Below are positions 27,968 to 34,934 of a DNA stretch of 64,000 nt, piece after piece. Numbering within the stretch: position 1 is the stretch's first letter; each line of letters opens with the position of its first letter. The stretch is from contig FXAI01000008.1 of the NCBI GenBank assembly GCA_900177435.1, forward strand, positions 176,689 through 240,688. Reading direction: 5' to 3'. The notes beneath the pieces are model-generated. The model searched no databases. It saw nothing but the letters and a program-made list of their open reading frames with translations, and was not told where the DNA came from. The stretch comes from Alteromonadaceae bacterium Bs31. Lineage in GTDB: Bacteria > Pseudomonadota > Gammaproteobacteria > Pseudomonadales > Cellvibrionaceae. The position numbers and the translations under genes were made by a program.

Positions 27968-28953
27968 TGAATACCTTTAATAAAGTCGCAATTGTCATAC
28001 TGCTGCTTGTAGCAATAGTTGTCGCCAAAGAATCGCTCTATACCGTGGGCGAGGTGGAGCAGGTTATTATCACGCAGTTTGGCAAGCCTGTTGGTGAGCC
28101 TGTTGTAGACGCTGGCCTAAATGTCAAAATGCCATTCATACAAGAGGTGAACGCCATTGATAAACGAGTGTTGGAGTGGGATGGCGAACCCTCAGATATG
28201 CCCACTAAAGATAAACTGTATATTTCGGTAGATCTATTCGCGCGCTGGCGTATTACCGACCCCCTCCAATATTTTTTAAGACTGCGCGATGAGCGTAGCG
28301 CACAATCCCGGCTCGATGACATATTGGGCAGCGAAACTAGAAATGCTGTCGCAAAGCATGAACTCATCGAAATTATTCGTACTAGTCAGAACAGGGAGCC
28401 TTTAAGAGAAGGGATGCTCAGTGGCGTAGAAGGCGATTTGAAAGTTGGCGATCTGGTGCCTATCCACAAAGGGCGAAAATTGGTTGAGAAAGAAATATTT
28501 GTGGCCGCCGCAGAGAAAGTGCAGGTGTTCGGCATAGAGCTGCTCGACATTCGATTTAAACGTATTAACTACAATGAGAGCGTGCGTCCGAAAATTTATG
28601 AGCGAATGATCAGCGAACGACGTCAAATAGCAGAAAGGTTTTTATCGGAAGGTAATGGCGAGGCAGCAAGGATTCGTGGTGACCGAGTGCGTGACTTAAA
28701 CAAAATTCAGTCTGAGGCGTATCGTCAGGTTGAGGAAATACGAGGAATGGCCGATGCAAAAGCAACAGAGATATATGCGCAGGCGTATAATCAAAGCCCG
28801 GAATCAGTCAGCCTTTACGAATTTACGCGTACCATGCAGTCCTATTCGACAATTATCTCAAAAAATACAACGCTGGTTTTATCAACCGATAGTGATTTGT
28901 TCAAGTTTCTTAATCGTATTGAACCATTACCTATTTCATCGAATAAGAGGTAA
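27967..28953 (+). CDS. hflC: HflC, FtsH-modulating SPFH/band 7 protein
   Basis: A 328-residue partner of HflK. One N-terminal membrane helix (AIVILLLVAIVVAKESLYTV) is followed by the SPFH domain (GEVEQVIITQFGKPVGEPV, DPLQYFLRLRDER) and a long helix with SERRQIAERFLSEGNGEAAR and ADAKATEIYAQAYNQSPE, both hallmarks of HflC. A GTG three bases upstream is in frame, but the ATG at 27967 is the natural start, coupled to the hflK stop as TGATG. It should assemble with HflK at the inner membrane. Confidence 0.93.
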   Translation: MNTFNKVAIVILLLVAIVVAKESLYTVGEVEQVIITQFGKPVGEPVVDAGLNVKMPFIQEVNAIDKRVLEWDGEPSDMPTKDKLYISVDLFARWRITDPLQYFLRLRDERSAQSRLDDILGSETRNAVAKHELIEIIRTSQNREPLREGMLSGVEGDLKVGDLVPIHKGRKLVEKEIFVAAAEKVQVFGIELLDIRFKRINYNESVRPKIYERMISERRQIAERFLSEGNGEAARIRGDRVRDLNKIQSEAYRQVEEIRGMADAKATEIYAQAYNQSPESVSLYEFTRTMQSYSTIISKNTTLVLSTDSDLFKFLNRIEPLPISSNKR

Positions 28954-29171
28954 AGCCCGTAAAGTATAGGGGCCCATGTGAAAAGTTTGGTAACAAAGTA
29001 GCGCTAGCAATGCGTTCAGGTGAAGGCAATAAAGCGCAGCAATAGCGGTGCTAGTTCAAAATATGTCGGCCTAGAGCAGAACGTTTTGGCGAAGCGAACT
29101 GTTACGCAACTTTAGGTATTGCGCTCTAGTACCGCAGTTTTTATTGGCATCTTAATACAGGAGTAACAACC

Positions 29172-29381
29172 ATGAAGACATCTAACTACGATAGGAGCAT
29201 GATGGAGCGTTATGGTATTACTTGCGAGCAAGAATCGCTGTATTACTACAAAAGCTTTCAGTATGGAAACCTGCAAGACGCGGTTAATTTCGCCATACTT
29301 GAAGGCGATCGCAAGGGCAAGCATTTTACCAACAAACATAAAAGTGCTGCTCCAGTTTTGCAGAGCGGAAAAAGAGAGTGA
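29172..29381 (+). CDS. Small unknown protein in the heat-shock cluster
   Basis: A 69-residue soluble protein with no family I recognise. It starts at ATG behind a good ribosome-binding site (AGGAG, nine bases upstream). The sequence is rich in Tyr and Lys (ESLYYYKSFQYGNLQDAVNF), with a basic C-terminus. It lies between hflC and cbpA on the same strand, with 218 and 168 bases of spacing. The position and start signal support it as a real gene. Confidence 0.6.
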   Translation: MKTSNYDRSMMERYGITCEQESLYYYKSFQYGNLQDAVNFAILEGDRKGKHFTNKHKSAAPVLQSGKRE

Positions 29382-29421
29382 TTAGAATAGAGCATTAATG
29401 CCATGCAAATCTGCACACTTA

Positions 29422-29457
29422 CTTTTAGTGCTTTTAGTGCTTTTAGTGCTTTTAGTG
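29422..29457. repeat. Four copies of a 9-bp tandem repeat
   Basis: CTTTTAGTG is repeated at 29422, 29431, 29440 and 29449, with a partial fifth copy (CTTTGAG). It lies in the 168-base gap between the small gene and cbpA, about 90 bases before the cbpA start, where a change in copy number could alter promoter or leader spacing. Confidence 0.95.
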
Positions 29458-29549
29458 CTTTGAGCGCGTTCTGTCAACTGGCATGCTTTGTTGTTGCATT
29501 GTGCTGCGGCGGAAAACGATCTGCGGGTAGAAAAGCCAAGGGCTAATGT

Positions 29550-30503
29550 ATGGAATTTAAAGACTATTACAAAATTCTAGGTGTAGAGCCTGATGTAGAT
29601 GCGAAGGCCATAAAAACGGCTTACCGGAAGCTTGCACGTAAATATCACCCGGACATGAACCTCCAGGCTGGCGCCGAAGAGAAATTCAAAGAAATTTCCG
29701 AAGCGTATCAAGTGCTCAAAAATAAAAAGCTAAGATCGGAGTTTGATGAGTTGCGTCAGTATCAGGGGAAAGCTCAACACGGTTTTCAGCCCCCTCCAGG
29801 CTGGTCTGCGTCCCATCACTCAAGTACTCGCGGGAGCGAAGCCTTCAATGGCGAGTTCTCTGAATTTTTTAACTCCATTTTCGGTGGTCGAACTCAGTCT
29901 TTTGACTCGTCGGAATATGGCCAGCCGCGGTCTGGGCAAAGAGGACAGGATATTGAAGTGGAACTGCCAATATTTTTAGAAGAAACACTCAATGATTGCC
30001 ATAAATCTGTGGAGTTCATAATTCCAGCCGATAGATATACTCAAACACAAGCGTATAAAAAACATTTAAAAGTTAAGGTTCCGCAAGGTGTAATGGATGG
30101 CGAACGAATTCGCCTGAAAGGACAAGGAAAACCTGGCCATAATGGCGCTATGGCAGGCGATTTATACTTGCATGTACGCGTCGTACCGCACCCATTGTTT
30201 GATGTTCATGGGCATAATATAAGCATCACTATTCCGCTTGCACCCTGGGAAGCAGCGCTAGGTACCAGGGTGAGTGTTCCCACCTTGGCGGGCAAGATCA
30301 ATCTCACCATTCCGCCGGATAGCCAGACTGGCGACAAGTTGCGCGTGAAGGGTAAAGGCCTAAAAACAAAAAAGCAAAGCGGGGATATGTATGCCGTCGT
30401 TAAAGTCACGATGCCTAAGGAAACCAGCGCAACAGGCAAGCGGCTGTGGCAGGAGCTAGCTGCGAGTGAAGACTTTAATCCCAGACAAGAATGGAGTGCG
30501 TAG
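29550..30503 (+). CDS. cbpA: CbpA, DnaJ-family co-chaperone / curved-DNA-binding protein
   Basis: A 317-residue class II J-protein. The J domain (1-68) has the DnaK-stimulating HPD in KYHPDMN. A Gly/Ser/Phe-rich linker (FNGEFSEFFNSIFGG) and two C-terminal substrate-binding domains follow (GQDIEVELPIFLEETL, VKVPQGVMDGERIRLKGQG, PWEAALGTRVSVPTLAGKI). There is no zinc-finger region, which separates CbpA from DnaJ. CbpA helps DnaK and binds DNA under stress. It overlaps the frame region of cbpM, whose product inhibits it, and belongs to the presumed heat-shock cluster. Confidence 0.93.
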   Translation: MEFKDYYKILGVEPDVDAKAIKTAYRKLARKYHPDMNLQAGAEEKFKEISEAYQVLKNKKLRSEFDELRQYQGKAQHGFQPPPGWSASHHSSTRGSEAFNGEFSEFFNSIFGGRTQSFDSSEYGQPRSGQRGQDIEVELPIFLEETLNDCHKSVEFIIPADRYTQTQAYKKHLKVKVPQGVMDGERIRLKGQGKPGHNGAMAGDLYLHVRVVPHPLFDVHGHNISITIPLAPWEAALGTRVSVPTLAGKINLTIPPDSQTGDKLRVKGKGLKTKKQSGDMYAVVKVTMPKETSATGKRLWQELAASEDFNPRQEWSA

Positions 30504-30505
30504 CT

Positions 30506-30838
30506 ATGACTGAAGCGCTATTCAGTATTTCATTTAAAGAGTTATGTCAGGTGGAAGGTATCGAAAGCGAGCTGATTGTTGAAATTGTTGAGTACGGTAT
30601 AGTCACGCCCTTGGATAAAAATACAGATGCACGCCCCTATGATCAGTGGCTATTTGATACTGGTACGATTCACTGGATAAAAAAGGCACTGCGTCTACGT
30701 CAGGACCTGGAGATTGATTGGTTAGCCATTGCTTTTGTGATTGATTTAATGCGGCAGAAAGAAACCTTACAGAAAGAAAACGAACTTTATAGACGGCAAC
30801 TTAAGCGGTTTACAAAAATAAACCCAGCGTCGGATTGA
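30506..30838 (+). CDS. cbpM: CbpM, modulator of CbpA
   Basis: A 110-residue protein of the CbpM/MerR-like family. The pattern ISFKELCQVEGIESELIVEI, then EYGIVTPL and INWxxKALRLRQDLEIDW-like segment HWIKKALRLRQDLEIDWLA is characteristic. CbpM binds the J domain of CbpA and blocks its work with DnaK. The ATG at 30506 lies two bases after the cbpA stop; an in-frame ATG at 30491 would overlap cbpA but gives an unusual N-terminus. Translational coupling with cbpA is expected. Confidence 0.9.
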   Translation: MTEALFSISFKELCQVEGIESELIVEIVEYGIVTPLDKNTDARPYDQWLFDTGTIHWIKKALRLRQDLEIDWLAIAFVIDLMRQKETLQKENELYRRQLKRFTKINPASD

Positions 30839-30851
30839 GATAAAGTGCTTT

Positions 30852-32528
30852 ATGAGCAAGCTAACGCACACTTCTTCTGAGCCAGAGCAGCATCAGCCCC
30901 TTATTGTCCAGGGAACAACCATTTCTCCTGGTTTTGCTCATGGCGTCTTACACCTTCAGCCCGGCTCTCTTGGGCCGATAGATGCGCCCGAACATAATTC
31001 CGAGCACAATGTAGAAGAGGAGTTTCATCGGCTTGATCAGGCGACCGCCAAGATTTCGGACGATCTAATGTTATTGGCCGGGCGAGTGGAAAAAGAGATT
31101 GATGCTCACCTGGCGGAAGTGTTTGGTGTGCATCGGCAAATACTGGAGGACAGCGCATTAAGGGAGGAGTTGAGAAAAGAAATTGTCGAAAACCTCGTCA
31201 CCGCCGGTAGTGCGGTGAAAAGCGTTTTCCTGCGTTGGGAAACACGATTTTTGCTCATGGAATCTGCCATGGCCAGAGAGAAAGGTGATGATCTTCGCGA
31301 TGTCTCACTGCGCTTACGCAATGCACTGGCAGGTATTACCGTTCACCCTCTTGAGGCAATCCCCGAAGATTGCATTTTAGTTACACCACGTTTATTACCT
31401 TCAGACACCGTCTTTCTGGGCCGCCGAAAAACAGCTGCAGTGTTGCTCGAATTCGGAACAACCGGTTCTCATGCTGCCCTGTTTGCTCGACAAATGGGTA
31501 TACCCTGTATTTCCGGTATTGCTCACATTATGTCACGTTTGCCTGAAGCTGCTGGAGCGTTGGTTAACGCTCAAAAAGCTGTAGTCACTGTAAATCCAAA
31601 CCGTGCAATGCAGGCTGTTTTTTCAAAGCAGGAAAAAGACTATAGCCGTATGCTTCGTTCTGCTAAGGCCAATGCTACCAAACGTGCTATTACGCAAGAC
31701 GGCATTACCATCCACGTGAAGGCCAATGTGGGCTGTGCGCAAGATTCACTTACGGCGCAAGACAATGGCGCAGACGGTATTGGCCTCTATCGTTTAGAAC
31801 AATTCTACATTGGTCGGTCTAATCCCCCGTGTAGTGAGGAGTTAGTAACAGAAATACGTCATACGCTTACACCTTTTAAAGGTAAACCGGTTTGCTTGAG
31901 GCTTTTGGATGTGGGTTCAGACAAGCCACTACCTTTTATTGGATTTATGGCGGAAACAAATCCAGCTTTGGGGCGAAGGGGCGTCCGCTTAATGCGTGAA
32001 TACCCTGAGTTACTCAATACACAACTGCAAGCGGTAATCGCTTTGCGTGAGGAGTTTGAGATAGAGCTTCTTGTGCCTATGGTTACCCTACCCCAAGACC
32101 TGCGATTTATTAGGGAGGCCTTAACAAAACAGTTCGCCGGCCTCAATTTCGCAGCGCCTAAGTTGGGCGCTATGATAGAAACACCGGCAGCAGCCTTATC
32201 TGCTCGCCTTCTTTCGCCTTATGTGGATTTTATGAGCTTCGGCACCAATGACCTAACACAGTATACTTTTGCCGCCGACAGAGAAAATGCAGCGGTAGAA
32301 GGCTATTTCAAAGATTCATCGGAGGTTATATTTCGATTAATTACTATGGTGCACAGTGATGTTCCCTCTATGCCCCTTTCTGTTTGCGGTGAATTAGCCG
32401 GCCGCAAAGCGCACACTGCCAAGCTGCTACAATGTGGTGTGCGCTCTCTCAGTGTGGCGGCTCCTTTGGTCGCTTTGCTTAAGGAGGCGATCAGAGGCGT
32501 CAAATTAGATAACAAGCCCATGGGGTGA
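30852..32528 (+). CDS. Phosphoenolpyruvate-protein phosphotransferase (PTS enzyme I-like)
   Basis: A 558-residue enzyme I-like protein that would autophosphorylate with PEP and pass phosphate to an HPr-type protein. The phosphohistidine loop TTGSHAALFARQMGIPCISG carries H207. PEP-site motifs follow: GLYRLEQFYIG, GSDKPLPFIGF, FMSFGTNDLTQYTFAADREN, and CGELAGRKAHTAKLLQCG with the catalytic cysteine. There is no GAF domain, so it is not the nitrogen-PTS PtsP type. No HPr, EIIA or permease gene is in the window. It starts 13 bases after cbpM, so it is in the same unit. Its phosphate acceptor and role in a stress cluster are unclear. Confidence 0.88.
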   Translation: MSKLTHTSSEPEQHQPLIVQGTTISPGFAHGVLHLQPGSLGPIDAPEHNSEHNVEEEFHRLDQATAKISDDLMLLAGRVEKEIDAHLAEVFGVHRQILEDSALREELRKEIVENLVTAGSAVKSVFLRWETRFLLMESAMAREKGDDLRDVSLRLRNALAGITVHPLEAIPEDCILVTPRLLPSDTVFLGRRKTAAVLLEFGTTGSHAALFARQMGIPCISGIAHIMSRLPEAAGALVNAQKAVVTVNPNRAMQAVFSKQEKDYSRMLRSAKANATKRAITQDGITIHVKANVGCAQDSLTAQDNGADGIGLYRLEQFYIGRSNPPCSEELVTEIRHTLTPFKGKPVCLRLLDVGSDKPLPFIGFMAETNPALGRRGVRLMREYPELLNTQLQAVIALREEFEIELLVPMVTLPQDLRFIREALTKQFAGLNFAAPKLGAMIETPAAALSARLLSPYVDFMSFGTNDLTQYTFAADRENAAVEGYFKDSSEVIFRLITMVHSDVPSMPLSVCGELAGRKAHTAKLLQCGVRSLSVAAPLVALLKEAIRGVKLDNKPMG

Positions 32529-32810
32529 GCATGCATTTCAGTTTGGAGATAACGTGTCTGCCGGTGAATAGTTCCATTTTAAGCTGGCATAAGTAACTTA
32601 TTAACCCGGCAATTAAATAAGCGCTTCATCACCTATTTGATGCTCGGCCTTGAAATACTGGCGCAACTGTGCGGAGTTACAGGCACTGTAAGGGCTCGCG
32701 CCAGTCTGTAAGCGGCGGCACATCCTTGTGTGGCATTAACCTAGCAACATAGTGTGTGTTACCGGGTTAATAGTTGCAAAGCTTTAATGCCAATTTATAA
32801 AGCAGGCATG
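32529..32810. other. Intergenic, no gene recognised
   Basis: About 280 bases after the enzyme I gene. No coding frame, RNA or strong terminator was seen. CTTGAAA occurs at 32649, but no CCCCAT-like element follows at the proper distance. Confidence 0.4.
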
Positions 32811-32927
32811 CTATTTCTGAAGAAAACTCCCTTCTGATTTTAATGCTTTCTTTGCCGCCTTTTTTTCCTTTGCGGTATGTAGTGGGGGCTTTTTCTTTTC
32901 TTTCGATCCTCTTCTTTCTTTGCTCAT
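32811..32927 (-). CDS. 38-residue lysine-rich small protein
   Basis: A short frame starting MSKERRGSKEKKKPPLH and continuing with TAKEKKAAKKALKSEG to TAG. A ribosome-binding site GGAG lies nine bases before the ATG. More than a third of the residues are Lys or Arg. Small proteins of this style (KERR...KEKKAAKK) occur beside regulators in other gammaproteobacteria, as far as I recall. It may bind nucleic acid. It runs opposite to the surrounding genes and is followed upstream by another small minus-strand gene, 15 bases away, which may be co-transcribed. Confidence 0.55.
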   Translation of the reverse strand: MSKERRGSKEKKKPPLHTAKEKKAAKKALKSEGSFLQK

Positions 32928-32942
32928 CGTGATATTCTCCAA

Positions 32943-33125
32943 TTAAGGGTTGTTTTTGTGATGATGCAAGGGCGTTTGCCTAACATTCTCTTGCGTTAGG
33001 TTCTGCAGCCCCATGCTAACATTTTTGATATTTTCCTCTTTCGACTGCTCTTTTTGTAAACGAGAGAGGTGCATTGCCTTTACCCATTCGTCTGTGCGGC
33101 GCTGCCAGCCTTTGTCATTTGGCAC
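32943..33125 (-). CDS. Small hypothetical protein, GTG start
   Basis: A 60-residue charged protein (WQRRTDEWVKAMHLSRLQKE, followed by a Glu/Asn/Gln-rich tail) with no known family. Its GTG start at 33125 is supported by AAGGAGAG seven bases upstream, one of the best ribosome-binding sites in the area; the in-frame Met lies later. It precedes the lysine-rich 38-residue gene on the same strand, so the two may be a small operon. Confidence 0.5.
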   Translation of the reverse strand: MPNDKGWQRRTDEWVKAMHLSRLQKEQSKEENIKNVSMGLQNLTQENVRQTPLHHHKNNP

Positions 33126-33564
33126 GTTCTCTCTCCTTTAATCCCGCATGTAGTTACAATTAGTAGAGATGCTTCAATACTCACGGGGAAAAATATCAAT
33201 TATTTGTTGGTATGTGTGGTAATGGTTCCTAGATGATAAGAGATAGAATGGGTATTTCTGTTGATTTGCATAAAGCGGCGTGAGCATAAGATCCCAGTTG
33301 GATAATACCTATGTGCATGGCGCCAATGTGCATGGCGGAGCAATCATTGCTTTTGCGTGAAATTGTATGCGTAAAAAAATATTTACCCGGCGGACCTTCG
33401 CGCCGACACTTATTACAAAGTTACTCGACGATTATAGTCAGGGGGGTTATTTTTGGTCTGTTCGCTACCGCACTGAAAAATCGAAATAAATAAAAAATAC
33501 AATGCTTGTTTGCCTTAGTAAGCCTATGATGGATGACGGAATTTTACGCGGAGCCTGCATACAG
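33126..33564. other. Divergent intergenic region before the Crp/Fnr gene
   Basis: About 440 bases between the small minus-strand genes and the Crp/Fnr regulator. ATGTGCATGGCG occurs twice, at 33311 and 33326. A plus-strand frame at 33311-33493 has no motif and was not accepted. Promoters for both directions should lie here. Confidence 0.45.
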
Positions 33565-34272
33565 ATGAATGCTTCTCAGGTTATAGAGAACCGACTGTTA
33601 GCTTCGGTAACAGATGAGGTTAGAGTACGCTTAAGTAGCCATATGGAGCTGGTAACACTGACGCGCGACCAGGTTTTATACGAATCGGGTCGCGCATTAA
33701 GCTTTGTTTACTTTCCTGTAGACGCAATAGTGTCATTACTCTACGAATTGGCAGATGGTGCATCTACTGAAATTGCCATGATCGGCAAAGAGGGCTTGGT
33801 GGGTGTGGCCGTATTTATGGGGGGGGAGAGCACTCCCAGTCGTGCGGTGGTAATCAGAACAGGTTGCGCTTATCGCATATCTGCGAAGCAGATAAAGGAT
33901 GAATTTAACCGCCACGGCGAGCTACTCATTCTCATGCTCCGTTATACGCAATCGTTAATTTCCCAAATGGCTCAGACTGCAATTTGTAATCGGCGACACT
34001 CCTTAAGCCAGCAGTTATGCCGCTTTATGCTTCTTTTTTTGGACCGTGTCAACGACAACCAAATTACCATAACCCATGATATTGTTTCGCAAATACTCGG
34101 TGTTCGCCGCGAAGGTGTCACCTCTGCGGCGAGCAGGTTGCAAAAACTTGGCACCATTGAGTGCCATCGTGGCTATATTCTTGTTCGTGATCGTAGTGGG
34201 TTAGAGCAGCATTGTTGTGAATGCTATCAGTCGGTCAAGTCTGAATCTGAGCGTCTGTTACCCGTAGACTAA
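33565..34272 (+). CDS. Crp/Fnr-family transcriptional regulator
   Basis: A 235-residue regulator. A cyclic-nucleotide-binding-type beta roll (about 15-125; YESGRALSFVYFPVDAIVSL, TEIAMIGKEGLVGVAVFMGG) precedes a long dimer helix and a C-terminal winged helix (ITITHDIVSQILGVRREGVT). Cysteines for an Fnr-type iron-sulfur cluster are absent from the N-terminus, and the cAMP-contact residues of Crp are not conserved, so its signal is unknown. The frame opens at 33502, but ATG 33565 has GGAG eleven bases upstream and matches the usual N-terminus. It precedes the glycosyltransferase/GH130 genes and is a candidate regulator of them. Confidence 0.88.
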   Translation: MNASQVIENRLLASVTDEVRVRLSSHMELVTLTRDQVLYESGRALSFVYFPVDAIVSLLYELADGASTEIAMIGKEGLVGVAVFMGGESTPSRAVVIRTGCAYRISAKQIKDEFNRHGELLILMLRYTQSLISQMAQTAICNRRHSLSQQLCRFMLLFLDRVNDNQITITHDIVSQILGVRREGVTSAASRLQKLGTIECHRGYILVRDRSGLEQHCCECYQSVKSESERLLPVD

Positions 34273-34344
34273 TGTTATAGAATCGATGGGTCACACCTGT
34301 TTATCTTTTTGGTGCTTCTGTTATTGCAAAGCCCTTAGCGGCGT

Positions 34345-34548
34345 CTATTCGTTGTTTTCAGGCTTATCTCTAGGGGTTTTTCTAAACGGGCCAAATATTT
34401 TTTCCGATTGATCTCTAGCGGATTGAGCGCGTGCTTCATCTTCAGAGGTCCTTTCAAATTTTTTGATATAGGGGGAAATATCTCTATCTTCCGGGTTTAT
34501 AAAAGGCGCTTTGTTTTTACTGTTGGTAGGTACTCTAGTGAAATGCAT
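34345..34548 (-). CDS. Small hypothetical protein
   Basis: A 67-residue highly charged frame (PYIKKFERTSEDEARAQSAR, DQSEKIFGPFRKTPRDKP) without a known family. AGCAGG lies about eight bases before the ATG. Composition suggests a disordered protein. It lies opposite to the two flanking genes. Support is limited to codon-like composition and the start signal. Confidence 0.4.
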   Translation of the reverse strand: MHFTRVPTNSKNKAPFINPEDRDISPYIKKFERTSEDEARAQSARDQSEKIFGPFRKTPRDKPENNE

Positions 34549-34934
34549 AATATTGCCTGCTATCCAAGTTCGCCCTACACAAGTTGTGTACGACTACAGA
34601 GTGATGGTAATGGCTATGCCGCTGGAGTTCAGTGCGTTGGCGAACCATAGCGCCAAACTATTATAGAAAAATTTGCTACTACATACTGGCTGCAAATTAC
34701 TTGTAATAAAACATTGTTTAGAAAGTTACTTATAAGACCTTTTTGTTCGTGGCGATGGAATATCATGTAAATAGTCTCATCAAGGTGTATAGTCGAAGAG
34801 GCAGCCCGAGCTGCCGCAGGAAAATTAATCCCTTAGATTCGCCATTGCTAGCTGTACATAACAAGATGCAGGCCCCTCTAAGATAAGTTTGTTGCTTCGC
34901 TATAACTTAATTAGAAGGTATACCCGTTTCCCTT
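34549..34934. other. Leader region of the glycosyltransferase operon
   Basis: About 390 bases without a gene. A perfect hairpin, GGCAGC-CCGA-GCTGCC, is at 34800-34815. AGAAGGTATACC near 34913 may serve as a distant ribosome-binding site. The promoter of the GT/GH130 genes is expected here; no sigma-32-like pair was seen. Confidence 0.45.

Noticed and set aside
32649-32680. CTTGAAA as a second heat-shock promoter
   Set aside because: No CCCC-containing element lies 11-16 bases downstream, and no gene follows closely.
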